A DNA stretch of 64,000 nucleotides from JAKLFA01 sp964450385 (GCA_964450385.1 CAYVEC010000011.1:1-64000), one strand, 5' to 3'; shown: positions 18,346 through 27,444, counted from the first letter of the stretch. The notes: generated by a model not told the origin, from the sequence alone. Made by a program: numbers and translations.

Positions 18346-19665
18346 ATGAAGATTGCAGTGATCGGTTCGGGATATGTGGGTCTTGTGACCGGGGTCTGTT
18401 TTGCGGAGATCGGTCATGAGGTGATCTGCGTCGATAATAATCAGGCCAAGATCAAGCGGCTGCAGCGCGGTGAGAGCCCGATCTATGAGCCGGGGCTTGA
18501 TGAGATGATGGCCCGGCTTCTAAAAAAGAAGCGGCTTGTTTTTTCGACGGATATCCGTCAGGCGACCCGCGGATCTGAGGTGATTTTTATCGCGGTTGGC
18601 ACGCCGGCTAAAAAGAACGGCGAGGCGGACCTGACCTATGTTGAGAATGTCGCGCGCGAGATCGCGATGAGCATGAACGGGTATAAACTGATCGTCGAAA
18701 AATCGACTGTCCCGGCGGAGACGGGCCAGCGGATCAAGAGGACCATCCGGATGAACCTCCCGAAGAAGTATCGGACCGGCGGCAAGGACGCTCTCGGCTT
18801 TGATATTGCCTCGAACCCTGAATTCCTCCGCGAGGGAAGCGCGATCCAGGATTTTATGGACCCAGACCGCGTGGTGATCGGGGTCGAGTCAAAGCGCGCG
18901 GAGCGGCTGCTCCGGGAGATCTATCGCCCGATCAAGACCAAGATGATCGTTACCGATATCAGCTCAGCCGAGATGATCAAACACGCCTCGAATTCCTTCT
19001 TGGCGATGAAGATTTCATTCGCGAATGCCGTCGCCCAGATCTGCGACCGGGTCGGCGCGGATGTCCTGAAAGTCACCGAGGGCATGGGGTATGATAAACG
19101 GATCGGGGCCGCCTTTCTCAATGCCGGCGTCGGCTATGGCGGCAGTTGTTTCCCGAAGGATGTCGATGCCTTTATCCGGTTGAGTCAGAAGAGCGGATAT
19201 GATTTTGCCCTGTTGAAGGAGGTCCGCGCTGTTAATGATGAGCAGCAAGGCGCCTTTGTTCGGATGATCGAAGATAAGTTGTGGATCCTTAAAGATAAGA
19301 CGATCGGTGTGTTGGGGCTTGCCTTCAAGCCTGATACCGATGATATGCGTCAGGCCCCGTCGATCGGGATCATTCAGACCCTTCTTGCGGAGGGGGCCGA
19401 GGTGAGGGCGCATGATCCTCAGGCGATGGACAACGCCCGGAAGATCCTTCCCCGGATATCCTACATGGATGACGTGTACAAATTGGCCCGGGGGTGCGAT
19501 TGCCTGCTCCTCTTGACCGAGTGGGCCTGTTATCGGGAACTTGATTTTGTTAAGGTTGCTCGCGCGATGCATCAGCCGATGATCTTTGACGGCAGGAATT
19601 TTTTGCATGATAGGGATCTGCCGGGGTTGGGTTTTGAATATTATGGCGTTGGACGGGGCCATTGA
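18346..19665 (+). CDS. ugd: UDP-glucose 6-dehydrogenase
   Basis: The 439-residue protein has the N-terminal Rossmann motif GSGYVGLVTGVCFAEIGH, the central domain, catalytic Cys268 in GVGYGGSCFPKDVDAF, and the C-terminal UDP-binding domain (GLAFKPDTDDMRQAPS). It oxidises UDP-glucose to UDP-glucuronate with two NAD+. UDP-glucuronate is the substrate for the UDP-xylose synthase encoded two genes downstream. GGGGAGGGG lies before ATG 18346. It opens the nucleotide-sugar cluster and is followed by a second, different sugar dehydrogenase. Confidence 0.95.
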   Translation: MKIAVIGSGYVGLVTGVCFAEIGHEVICVDNNQAKIKRLQRGESPIYEPGLDEMMARLLKKKRLVFSTDIRQATRGSEVIFIAVGTPAKKNGEADLTYVENVAREIAMSMNGYKLIVEKSTVPAETGQRIKRTIRMNLPKKYRTGGKDALGFDIASNPEFLREGSAIQDFMDPDRVVIGVESKRAERLLREIYRPIKTKMIVTDISSAEMIKHASNSFLAMKISFANAVAQICDRVGADVLKVTEGMGYDKRIGAAFLNAGVGYGGSCFPKDVDAFIRLSQKSGYDFALLKEVRAVNDEQQGAFVRMIEDKLWILKDKTIGVLGLAFKPDTDDMRQAPSIGIIQTLLAEGAEVRAHDPQAMDNARKILPRISYMDDVYKLARGCDCLLLLTEWACYRELDFVKVARAMHQPMIFDGRNFLHDRDLPGLGFEYYGVGRGH

Positions 19666-19682
19666 ACGGGAAGCGAGGACGT

Positions 19683-20987
19683 ATGCGGGAAGAGCTCGAA
19701 CGGAAGATCCGTCGCCGTCAGGCAAGGATCGCGGTCTTGGGTCTGGGGTATGTGGGGCTGCCCCTGGCCGTGAGTTTTGCCAAGAAGGGGTTTCAGGTCC
19801 TGGGGCTCGACAAGGACGCGGACCGGGTGATGAAGGTCGTCGCCGGAGAAAGCTATATCCTCGATATTCCGCAGTCCCTTTTGACCGGGGTCGTCAGCTC
19901 AGGCCATCTTGATGCCACCACGGATTTTTCGCGGCTGGGCGCCATGGATGTCGTGATCATCTGTGTCCCGACGCCGCTCAAGCGGAAATATACGCCGGAC
20001 ATTTCCTTTATCATCAAGGCCGTGCGTGAACTCGCGCGGCACGTAAAGCCAGGCACCCTCGTGGTCCTTGAGAGCACCACCTATCCGGGAACGACACGGG
20101 AATTGATCAAACCGGAACTCGAGAAGTCGGGGCTGGCCGCCGGCCGCGACCTTTTTTTGGCGTTCTCTCCGGAGCGGATCGATCCGGGGAACACGTCCTT
20201 TGACGTGACACGGATACCGAAAGTTGTTGGAGGCCTTGATGAGGCAGCAACCCGCTTGACGATGCTCTTGTACCGGACGATCATAAAAAGCGTCTATCCG
20301 GTCAGCTCGCCCGAGGCTGCGGAGATGACGAAACTGCTTGAGAATTCGTTCCGGATCATTAATATCGGCTGGATCAATGAGGTCGCGATGATGTGCGAGA
20401 CCCTGGGCATTGATGTCTGGGAGGTCATTGAGGCCGCGAAGACAAAACCGTTCGGGTTCATGCCGTTCTATCCGGGGCTCGGCGTCGGGGGGCACTGTAT
20501 CCCGGAGGACCCGCTCTACTTGTATTGGAAGGCGAAACGGTATGGATTCGATTCGCGCTATATCAAATTGTCAGCGGATACCAACGCCCGTATGCCCGCC
20601 TATGTGGTCGGCCGGGTGGAGAGGCTCATGCGCGACCGCGGTCGGCCGTTGTCAAAGTCAAGGATCCTGGTCGTTGGTGTCACGTATAAAAAGGACGTGA
20701 AGGATCTGAGAAAATCCCCGGCGTTAAAACTGATCGCCCTTCTTGAGGAGAAGGCCGGAGCGGTCGATTATCATGACCCGCTGATTCCGTATCTTGAGAT
20801 CTTTAATATCCATCAGAAGACATCGGTCGCGCTCACGCCGGCACGGATCCGGGGGTATGACTGTGTGGTCATTGCGACGGACCATTCGTCGGTTGATTAC
20901 GCCCGGCTCCTGCGGTCGGCCCGGTGCATTTTTGATACGCGGAATGTTTACGGCCGCGCGAGGCATGAAAAAGTGATTAAACTTTAA
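19683..20987 (+). CDS. UDP-HexNAc-type nucleotide-sugar 6-dehydrogenase (WbpA/WecC/TviB class)
   Basis: The 434-residue protein belongs to the UDP-sugar dehydrogenase superfamily: LGLGYVGLPLAVSFAKKGF at the N-terminus, catalytic Cys272 in GLGVGGHCIPEDPLYL, and GVTYKKDVKDLRKSP in the UDP domain. The GGHCIPxDP form is typical of enzymes acting on N-acetylated UDP-sugars, unlike the GGSCFPKD form of the Ugd gene before it. The product is probably a UDP-N-acetyl-hexosaminuronate; the sugar cannot be told from sequence alone. ATG 19683 follows GCGAGGA; an in-frame GTG or TTG upstream would overlap ugd. Confidence 0.88.
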   Translation: MREELERKIRRRQARIAVLGLGYVGLPLAVSFAKKGFQVLGLDKDADRVMKVVAGESYILDIPQSLLTGVVSSGHLDATTDFSRLGAMDVVIICVPTPLKRKYTPDISFIIKAVRELARHVKPGTLVVLESTTYPGTTRELIKPELEKSGLAAGRDLFLAFSPERIDPGNTSFDVTRIPKVVGGLDEAATRLTMLLYRTIIKSVYPVSSPEAAEMTKLLENSFRIINIGWINEVAMMCETLGIDVWEVIEAAKTKPFGFMPFYPGLGVGGHCIPEDPLYLYWKAKRYGFDSRYIKLSADTNARMPAYVVGRVERLMRDRGRPLSKSRILVVGVTYKKDVKDLRKSPALKLIALLEEKAGAVDYHDPLIPYLEIFNIHQKTSVALTPARIRGYDCVVIATDHSSVDYARLLRSARCIFDTRNVYGRARHEKVIKL

Positions 20988-20998
20988 GGCGGGCAGGA

Positions 20999-21943
20999 AT
21001 GGCAAAGAAAACGATTGTGATCACAGGCGGGGCAGGTTTCCTCGGGAGTCATCTCTGTGACCTTTTTTTGGCCGAGGGGTACGCGGTGGTCTGCCTCGAT
21101 AATCTGATCACCGGGTCGATGAAGAACATCGCCCATCTTGACGGGTGGCCCGGATTTTCGTTCATCCGGCATGATGTCTCGAAGCCGATCGAGATCAGCG
21201 GGAAGGTCCATTATATCCTTCACTTCGCTTCTCCGGCGAGCCCCGTCGACTATCTCAAATATCCGATCCAGACCCTGAAGGTCGGTTCGCTCGGAACGCA
21301 CAACACGCTGGGTCTCGCGAAATCCAAGCGGGCGCGTTTTCTCCTGGCCTCAACCTCTGAGGTCTACGGGGATCCCCTGGAGCATCCGCAGAAGGAGACC
21401 TATTGGGGCCATGTGAATCCGATCGGCCCGCGCGGGGTGTATGACGAGGCGAAGCGTTTTGCCGAGGCGATCACCCTGGCGTATCACCGGTATCACAAGG
21501 TCGACGTCCGGATCGTGCGGATCTTTAACACCTACGGACCGCGGATGCGGATCGATGACGGCCGGGTGGTCCCGAGCCTCATCGACCAGGCCCTGCGCGG
21601 GAAGCCGCTCACCGTTTATGGGACGGGCCGGCAGACCCGGTCGTTCTGTTATTATTGTGATCTCATCGAAGGGATCTATCGGCTCCTCATGTCGGATTAC
21701 GTAGGGCCGGTTAATATTGGCAATCCCGACGAGTTCACGATCCTTCAGTTCGCCCGTGTCCTGCTGAAGATGTCAGGATCGACGAGTCCGATCGAATTCC
21801 ATCCCCTGCCCAAGGATGATCCTAAGAAACGTCGGCCGGATATTACACTGGCGCGGCGGGAGCTCGGGTGGTCTCCGGCTGTACCGCTCGCTCAAGGCCT
21901 TGCTGAGACGATCGTGTGGTTCCGACAAAAGGGCGTGGTGTAA
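20999..21943 (+). CDS. UDP-glucuronate decarboxylase (UDP-xylose synthase)
   Basis: The 314-residue extended SDR protein has GGAGFLGSH for NAD+, HDVSKPIE, LHFASPASPVDY, TSEVYGDP with catalytic Ser, and YDEAK with Tyr148 and Lys152. ASPASPVDY and TYWGHVNPIGPRGVYDEAKR are hallmarks of UXS, not of a plain epimerase. It converts UDP-glucuronate, made by Ugd, to UDP-xylose and CO2. It starts 11 nt after the previous stop, and its own stop directly abuts the next gene. Confidence 0.92.
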   Translation: MAKKTIVITGGAGFLGSHLCDLFLAEGYAVVCLDNLITGSMKNIAHLDGWPGFSFIRHDVSKPIEISGKVHYILHFASPASPVDYLKYPIQTLKVGSLGTHNTLGLAKSKRARFLLASTSEVYGDPLEHPQKETYWGHVNPIGPRGVYDEAKRFAEAITLAYHRYHKVDVRIVRIFNTYGPRMRIDDGRVVPSLIDQALRGKPLTVYGTGRQTRSFCYYCDLIEGIYRLLMSDYVGPVNIGNPDEFTILQFARVLLKMSGSTSPIEFHPLPKDDPKKRRPDITLARRELGWSPAVPLAQGLAETIVWFRQKGVV

Positions 21944-22945
21944 ATGAAGACATCCCTGCCTTGCCAGCATTTTGAGAATTTCCAGTTGTCGCGTGACCAG
22001 GCGGTTGCTCTGTATCGGACGATGTGCCTCATCCGACGGACAGAGCTCGTGATCGAAGAGGAGTATCCTAGCGATGAGATGAAGACCCCGATCCATTTAA
22101 GCCTGGGCCAGGAGGCGGTCGCGGCAGGGGTGTGTATCGGCCTTTTGAATGACGACATGATCTTTAGCAATCATCGAAGTCACGCGCATTATCTTGCCAA
22201 AGGCGGGGACCTTAATGCCATGATGGCTGAGCTGTACGGCCGGTCTACGGGATGCGCCCGGGGCCGCGGCGGGTCGATGCATCTCATCGACACCCGTGTG
22301 GGGCATTTCGGATCGTCAGCGATCGTCGCAGGAGGGGTGCCGCATGCGGCCGGCGCGGCCCTGGCCATGAAGCTTCAGGGAAAACGAACGGTTGCGGTCG
22401 CGTTTCTCGGTGATGGGGCTTGTCAGCAGGGGGTTTTTTATGAGAGCCTGAGCTGGGCCGCGCTCAAAAAGGTTCCGGTGATCTTTGTGATCGAAAATAA
22501 TTTTTATTCCGTGTGTTCGCCGCTGTCTGTTCGAGAACCGAATGAGGCCTTTGCAGAGAGGGCCGGGGTTTTTGGGATCCCGTCTTGTCGCGTTGATGGA
22601 ATGAATGTCATCGACGTCTTCGCCTCGGCGCGTGAGGCCATTGATCAGGCGCGAGATGGCCGGGGGCCGTTCCTTCTTGAATATCGTGTTCAGCGCTGGC
22701 GCGGCCATGCCGGGTCAGGCGATCCCAACGCGGCGCAGTATCGGAGCGCTGAGGAGCTGGCCGAGGGCTATCGGCGGGACCCTGTTGAGGAATTTAAGGC
22801 CGGGATCGGCGGCATCGTTGATGCCGAGGTCCTGCGGGAGATCGAGGCCGCGGTCGAAGAGAGGGTGCGTCAGGCCGTCGCTTTTGCCAAGGAGAGCCCG
22901 GTCGCTGACGGCAGCGATGTGGGGCGACATGTTTTTTGTGATTGA
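21944..22945 (+). CDS. TPP-dependent 2-oxoacid dehydrogenase-type E1 alpha subunit
   Basis: The 333-residue protein aligns with pyruvate/acetoin dehydrogenase E1 alpha: SLGQEAVAAGVC, a loop SNHRSHAHYLAKGGD, GCARGRGGSMH, and the thiamine-diphosphate motif from GDG at 156-158 to NN at 185-186. With the beta subunit in the next gene it should form an alpha2beta2 decarboxylase. No E2 or E3 gene is near, and neighbours make nucleotide sugars. I infer that it transfers an acyl group or 2-carbon unit to a keto-sugar, not to lipoamide. ATG 21944 directly follows the UXS stop. Confidence 0.88.
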   Translation: MKTSLPCQHFENFQLSRDQAVALYRTMCLIRRTELVIEEEYPSDEMKTPIHLSLGQEAVAAGVCIGLLNDDMIFSNHRSHAHYLAKGGDLNAMMAELYGRSTGCARGRGGSMHLIDTRVGHFGSSAIVAGGVPHAAGAALAMKLQGKRTVAVAFLGDGACQQGVFYESLSWAALKKVPVIFVIENNFYSVCSPLSVREPNEAFAERAGVFGIPSCRVDGMNVIDVFASAREAIDQARDGRGPFLLEYRVQRWRGHAGSGDPNAAQYRSAEELAEGYRRDPVEEFKAGIGGIVDAEVLREIEAAVEERVRQAVAFAKESPVADGSDVGRHVFCD

Positions 22946-22972
22946 GATGGATGAATGAAGGGGTTGTGACCG

Positions 22973-24019
22973 ATGCCGTGGACAAGGATTCAGATCGAGC
23001 GTGAGGAGCCGGCCTTTGATGAGCATGCCGGAGAGGATGTGCGCAAGCTTGAGTTTGGGCCGGCCCTCCGCGAGGCCTTGGACCAGGCTCTAGGCTGCGA
23101 TCCCCGCGTCATTGCCATGGGCCAGGGGATGAATGATGCGAGCGGTATTTTTGGATCGACGACGGATCTCTACAAAAAATATGGGGTCGAGCGGGTTTTT
23201 GATACGCCGCTCAATGAAGAATCGACCGTCGGGATCGCGATTGGCGCGGCGATGGCCGGGATGCGCCCGGTCGTCATCCACAATCGGCCGGATTTTATGA
23301 TGATGGCGATGGACCAGATCGTGAATCACGCCGCGAAATGGAGCTATATGTTTGCGGGTCAGGTCCGGGTGCCGATCGTGATCCGGGCCTGTGTCGGCCG
23401 CGGGTGGGGGTCGGCGGCGCAGCATTCGCAGAGCCTTCATGGCCTGTTTCATCATGTGCCGGGGCTGAAGATCGTTCTTCCATCGACGGCATATGACGCG
23501 AAGGGGCTGTTGCTTGCGAGCATCGCGGATAATAATCCGGTGCTGTTTTTTGAGCACCGATGGCTCTATAAACACCGGGGGCATGTTCCGGAGCATATGT
23601 ACGCGGTTCCGTTGGGCCAGGCCTCGATCAAACGCGAGGGGCGTGACGTGACGATCGTGGCCCTGTCGCATATGGTGATCGAGTCGCTGCGCGCGGCCCA
23701 TGAGCTCGCGGCGGACGGGATCTCGGTGGAGGTCGTCGATCCCCGGACGATCCGGCCGCTTGATTGGCCGGTGATTCTGCGTTCGGTCGCCAAGACCGGC
23801 CGGCTGGTTGTGGTCGACCCGGCCTGGCATACCGGCGGATTCGCGGCCGAGGTTATGGCGGGCGTTGTCGAACAGGGGTGGGGGTCGCTGAAGCGGCCGC
23901 CGGTCCGTGTGACCCTGCCGGATGCGTCAACTCCGGCGGGATATGCCTTGGAACAGGCGTTTTATTTCGGCGTTCCTCAGATCATTGCCGCGGTCCGCGG
24001 GATGTTGGGGGACGGTTGA
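22973..24019 (+). CDS. TPP-dependent 2-oxoacid dehydrogenase-type E1 beta subunit
   Basis: The 348-residue protein has the transketolase-like fold of E1 beta: DTPLNEESTVGIAIGAAMAGM with Glu82/83 in the place of the cofactor-activating Glu, AAQHSQSLHGLFHHVPGLK, LPSTAYDAKGLLLASI, and the C-terminal VVDPRTIRPLDW domain. It partners the E1 alpha subunit 27 nt upstream. The usual VAEAGF around the catalytic Glu is NEEST here, a sign of a diverged subfamily. Together they form a cofactor-complete TPP enzyme inside a glycan locus. Confidence 0.88.
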   Translation: MPWTRIQIEREEPAFDEHAGEDVRKLEFGPALREALDQALGCDPRVIAMGQGMNDASGIFGSTTDLYKKYGVERVFDTPLNEESTVGIAIGAAMAGMRPVVIHNRPDFMMMAMDQIVNHAAKWSYMFAGQVRVPIVIRACVGRGWGSAAQHSQSLHGLFHHVPGLKIVLPSTAYDAKGLLLASIADNNPVLFFEHRWLYKHRGHVPEHMYAVPLGQASIKREGRDVTIVALSHMVIESLRAAHELAADGISVEVVDPRTIRPLDWPVILRSVAKTGRLVVVDPAWHTGGFAAEVMAGVVEQGWGSLKRPPVRVTLPDASTPAGYALEQAFYFGVPQIIAAVRGMLGDG

Positions 24020-24035
24020 ACTGGCGTGAGGGACC

Positions 24036-24971
24036 ATGGATCAGGCTGATCGCGTGCTCATTATCGGGAGTGATGACGGAGGGCAACGGGCCCTGGTCCG
24101 TCACTGCCGCGCCGCGGGATACGAACGGGTTCGTTCGGTGTCAGCGGCGGAGATCGATTTTTTTCAGCCCGACTGTGTCTTTGAATGCCTCGAGCAGACG
24201 CGTCCTGATTATGTCTTTTTGACGCCTGTTTTTCCGGTCGGCCCGGTTGTGTGGCAGCGCCGGCCGGCTGACGGGCTCCGGGCCCTGCTCGCCGCGCAGA
24301 TGAACGTGATCGAGGCGGCCCATCGGGCCCAGGCAAGAAAGCTGATGATCGTCGCGGATACGAGTGTGTATCCGGTCGGGTGCCCCCAGCCGATGCGTGA
24401 GGAATATATTGCGACCGGTCAGCCGGTCGGGGGCGAGGGGTTCTGCTCCATGGTGAACCTCGCGGCGGTGGCCATGTGTCAGGCCTATCGGCGGCAGTAC
24501 GGGTTCTCTGCTATTGTTGTGGTCGCGCCCGGCATCTATGGCCCGAGCCACGATCTTGATCGGTCGCACCGCCACAGCATTGACGCGATGATCCGTCTTT
24601 TTCGTGAGGCGACCCGGTCGGGACGGGACACCGTCGTTGTTCCTGAGGCCGAGGACCATCGGAGGGAATTTCTTTATGAGGATGATTTCGCCGCCGGGTG
24701 CCTTCATCTCATGAGGACCTATGATGAGGAGGCCCCGATCAATCTTGGGACCGGGGTTGATGTGGCGGTCGCGCAGCTGGGCCAATGGATCCGAGACCTA
24801 TCGGGATTCGCGGGAGGCATTGAATATGACGGGTCGTCGGCGGGCATGAACTTTCAGCGGGTCCTGGATGTCAGCCGGCTGACGGCGCAGGGATGGATGG
24901 CAACGGTCGTTGTCCGTGACGGGTTGGAGCGGACCTGGCGGGCTGTTGTCGAACAATCAAGGGAGAGATGA
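24036..24971 (+). CDS. GDP-fucose-synthase-like SDR protein lacking the catalytic triad
   Basis: The 311-residue protein aligns with GDP-L-fucose synthase along its length (ADTSVYPVGCPQPMREEYI, MCQAYRRQYGFSAIVV, GIYGPSHD, HRREFLYEDDFAAGCLHLM, INLGTGVD). All three catalytic positions differ: Ser is Asp108 (in ADTSVYP), Tyr is Cys137 and Lys is Asn141 (CSMVN in place of YxxxK). The Rossmann loop is also degenerate (IIGSDDGGQRA). A His matching the epimerase His remains (HRHSID). It may be a scaffold, a regulator, or an enzyme with new chemistry. The frame is intact and spacing tight (16 nt after E1 beta), so it is not a decayed gene. Confidence 0.8.
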   Translation: MDQADRVLIIGSDDGGQRALVRHCRAAGYERVRSVSAAEIDFFQPDCVFECLEQTRPDYVFLTPVFPVGPVVWQRRPADGLRALLAAQMNVIEAAHRAQARKLMIVADTSVYPVGCPQPMREEYIATGQPVGGEGFCSMVNLAAVAMCQAYRRQYGFSAIVVVAPGIYGPSHDLDRSHRHSIDAMIRLFREATRSGRDTVVVPEAEDHRREFLYEDDFAAGCLHLMRTYDEEAPINLGTGVDVAVAQLGQWIRDLSGFAGGIEYDGSSAGMNFQRVLDVSRLTAQGWMATVVVRDGLERTWRAVVEQSRER

Positions 24972-24975
24972 GACG

Positions 24976-25905
24976 ATGAACATCTTAGTTACCGGCGGAG
25001 CCGGCTACATCGGTTCGGTGCTTGTCCCCCGGCTCTTGGCCGAGGGGCACAGGGTCACGGTCGCGGATAATTTTATGTACCGGCAGGCGTCGCTGCTTGA
25101 CTGCTGCTGCCATCCGGACCTTACGATCGTGCGCGGGGATACCCGTGACCGACGGGTCATGGAGCCGCTCATCGCGGCAGCGGACGCGGTCTTTCCGCTC
25201 GCCTGTCTGACCGGGGCGCCGCTCTGTTCGCAGGACCCGGAAGAAGCGAAGAGTGTCATTGTTGATGCCGTGAAGATGATCCTCTCGCTTCGCCGGCCCG
25301 AGCAGATCATGATCTATCCCACAACGAACAGCGGTTATGGGATCGGGGCTGAGGGGATGTGCACCGAGACCTCGCCCCTTCGGCCGGTGTCATTGTACGG
25401 TCGGCTGAAGGTCGAGGCCGAGACGATGATCCTTGACAGCGGCAACGCGATCACCCTGCGGCTGGCCACGGCCTTTGGGATCAGCCCGCGGATGCGGCTT
25501 GATCTCCTGGTGAACGATTTCACGTATCGGGCGGTCTATGACCGATATGTGATCGTTTTTCAGGCGGCATTCCGTCGGAATTTCATCCATGTGCGTGACG
25601 TGGCGAAGGCCTTTTCGCATTGTCTTGATCACTTTGCCGCGATGAAGGATCAGGTCTACAACGTCGGACTGAGTGACGCGAATTTGACGAAGTGGCAGCT
25701 CTGTGAGGCGATCCGGCAGGAGATCCCTGATTTTTATTTTGTGGAATCGGCGATCAATGAGGATCCGGACAAACGGGACTATCTTGTCTCAAACGCGAAG
25801 ATCGAGGCGGCGGGTTTTCGGCCGGAGTTTTCGCTCCAGCGGGGGATCCAGGAACTGATTAAGGGATATCAGGTGATCAAGCGGAATCAGTACGCGAATG
25901 TTTAA
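24976..25905 (+). CDS. NAD-dependent sugar epimerase/dehydratase (extended SDR)
   Basis: The 309-residue protein starts MNILVTGGAGYIGSVLVP, has YPTTNSGYG with the catalytic Ser/Thr region, and an intact YGRLK (Tyr141, Lys145). The middle has FIHVRDVAKAFSHCLDH and YNVGLSDANLTK, the sugar-nucleotide binding part. It is a competent SDR enzyme, in contrast to its neighbour. Substrate unknown; GDP- or UDP-hexose/heptose epimerisation or 4-ketoreduction is likely from context. ATG 24976 is set by GGGAGAG; it begins 4 nt after the previous stop, so the pair is coupled and could form a heterodimer. Confidence 0.85.
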   Translation: MNILVTGGAGYIGSVLVPRLLAEGHRVTVADNFMYRQASLLDCCCHPDLTIVRGDTRDRRVMEPLIAAADAVFPLACLTGAPLCSQDPEEAKSVIVDAVKMILSLRRPEQIMIYPTTNSGYGIGAEGMCTETSPLRPVSLYGRLKVEAETMILDSGNAITLRLATAFGISPRMRLDLLVNDFTYRAVYDRYVIVFQAAFRRNFIHVRDVAKAFSHCLDHFAAMKDQVYNVGLSDANLTKWQLCEAIRQEIPDFYFVESAINEDPDKRDYLVSNAKIEAAGFRPEFSLQRGIQELIKGYQVIKRNQYANV

Positions 25906-25932
25906 ACAGTTTTAATCGTGGTGAGAGAAGGC

Positions 25933-27444
25933 ATGTCCGTCGATATTTTATTTGTTCATCCGAATGCGAGCGACGTGATCTATCAGGATCTCGGGAAGGA
26001 CTTTTCGGCCATCGAACCGCCGATCTGGGCCGGGATGCTCGCGGGGCATGTTCGGGCTCACGGCTTTTCGGTCGAGATCCTTGACGCTGAGGCCTTGGGG
26101 CTGACGGATGAGCGGGCCCTTGAGACGATCGCGCGCGTCGCGCCGCGGTTGGTAGCCTTTGTGATCTATGGACAGCAGCCGAGCGCCTCGACGCAGAACA
26201 TGACCGGGGCAGTACGGCTTGCAGAAAAACTCCGGGATCGGGACCGTGATCAGCGGATCCTTTTCGTCGGGGCCCATGTCGCGGCCCTGCCGTGCGAGGT
26301 CATGACGCGGCATGCCTGTGTGGACTTTGTGTGTCAGAACGAAGGGGTCTACACGATCTCGGCCCTGCTCGGGACCGACCTCCATACGCGTTTGGACGCA
26401 GTGCGGGGTCTTGGATGGCGGCGCGACGGTGAGATCGTGCTCAATCGTCCGTCCCCGATCGTAGCCCAGGCCGACCTTTCGCGGGAGCTGCCGGGCGTGG
26501 CGTGGGACCTCCTGCCGATCGAGCGGTATCGGACCGCGCTCTGGCATTCATTGCCGAACGGGTGTGTCCGCCAGCCGTTCGCGGCCATCTATACGAGCCT
26601 TGGCTGTCCGATGCGCTGCGCCTTCTGCATGATCAACATCATTAACCGGCAGGAGAATGAATTTGCCGACGGAAGCGCGGTCTTTCGGTATTGGAGCCCC
26701 GAATGGATGATCCGGGACCTCGAGCGTCTCGCCGCGATGGGGATCAGAAACCTCAAGATCGCCGACGAGCTGTTTGTGTTTAAGACCGAACATTTTCTGC
26801 GGCTCTGCGAGCTCATCATCGAGCGCGGGCTGGTCTTTAATATCTGGTGTTATGCCCGGGTCGATATGACCCGACCCGAGTACTTGGACGTCTTGAAAAA
26901 GGCGGGGGTGAATTTTTTGGCGCTTGGGATCGAGAGCGCGAGCGCCCGCGTCCGGCGAGGGGTTGTGAAGGGGCGGTTTGCCGAGGGAGATGTTCGAACG
27001 ACGGTTGCCGCGATCCGCGCGAGCGGGATCCATGTCGCGGCGAATTATATCTTCGGACTGCCTGAAGATGATCGCGCGAGCATGCAGGAGACCCTGGACT
27101 TGGCTATGGAGCTCAATACGGAGATGGCCAATTTTTATTGTGCCATGGCCTATCCCGGCAGCCCCCTTTACGGGGAGGCCGTGTGCCGGGGATGGCGGCT
27201 GCCGTCGTCGTATGCCGGGTTTTCGCAGCACGCCTATGAGACAGCCCCGCTCCCGACGGTGCATCTGAGCGCCGCCGATGTCCTGGCCTTTCGCGATCAG
27301 GCGTGGCACGCGTATCATACACGCCCGGCATTTTTGGACATGCTCGGCCGGACCTTTGGACCCGCGGCGGTGGAACAGACCGTAGCGTCGACAAAGATCC
27401 GTTTGCGGAGAAAACTTTTGGAGGAGGCGGGACATGATCATTAG
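25933..27444 (+). CDS. Cobalamin-type radical SAM protein (class B-like)
   Basis: The 503-residue protein has an N-terminal B12-binding-like domain (about 1-150: IEPPIWAGMLAGHV, SVEILDAEA, ILFVGAHVAALP, DFVCQNEGVYT) and a radical SAM domain with Cys225, Cys229 and Cys232 in CPMRCAFC. The classical DxHxxG cobalamin motif is not evident, so B12 use is likely but unproven. Relatives do C- or P-methylation and other radical steps on sugars and lipids. It starts 28 nt after the SDR gene with GAGAAGG, and ends inside the next gene (overlap 11 nt). It probably acts on the activated sugar or the glycan made by this cluster. Confidence 0.87.
   Translation: MSVDILFVHPNASDVIYQDLGKDFSAIEPPIWAGMLAGHVRAHGFSVEILDAEALGLTDERALETIARVAPRLVAFVIYGQQPSASTQNMTGAVRLAEKLRDRDRDQRILFVGAHVAALPCEVMTRHACVDFVCQNEGVYTISALLGTDLHTRLDAVRGLGWRRDGEIVLNRPSPIVAQADLSRELPGVAWDLLPIERYRTALWHSLPNGCVRQPFAAIYTSLGCPMRCAFCMINIINRQENEFADGSAVFRYWSPEWMIRDLERLAAMGIRNLKIADELFVFKTEHFLRLCELIIERGLVFNIWCYARVDMTRPEYLDVLKKAGVNFLALGIESASARVRRGVVKGRFAEGDVRTTVAAIRASGIHVAANYIFGLPEDDRASMQETLDLAMELNTEMANFYCAMAYPGSPLYGEAVCRGWRLPSSYAGFSQHAYETAPLPTVHLSAADVLAFRDQAWHAYHTRPAFLDMLGRTFGPAAVEQTVASTKIRLRRKLLEEAGHDH

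Noticed and set aside
24036..24971. Fucose-synthase-like gene as a pseudogene
   Set aside because: Despite loss of catalytic residues the frame is complete, spacing to neighbours is tight and flanking motifs are conserved, so decay is not supported.
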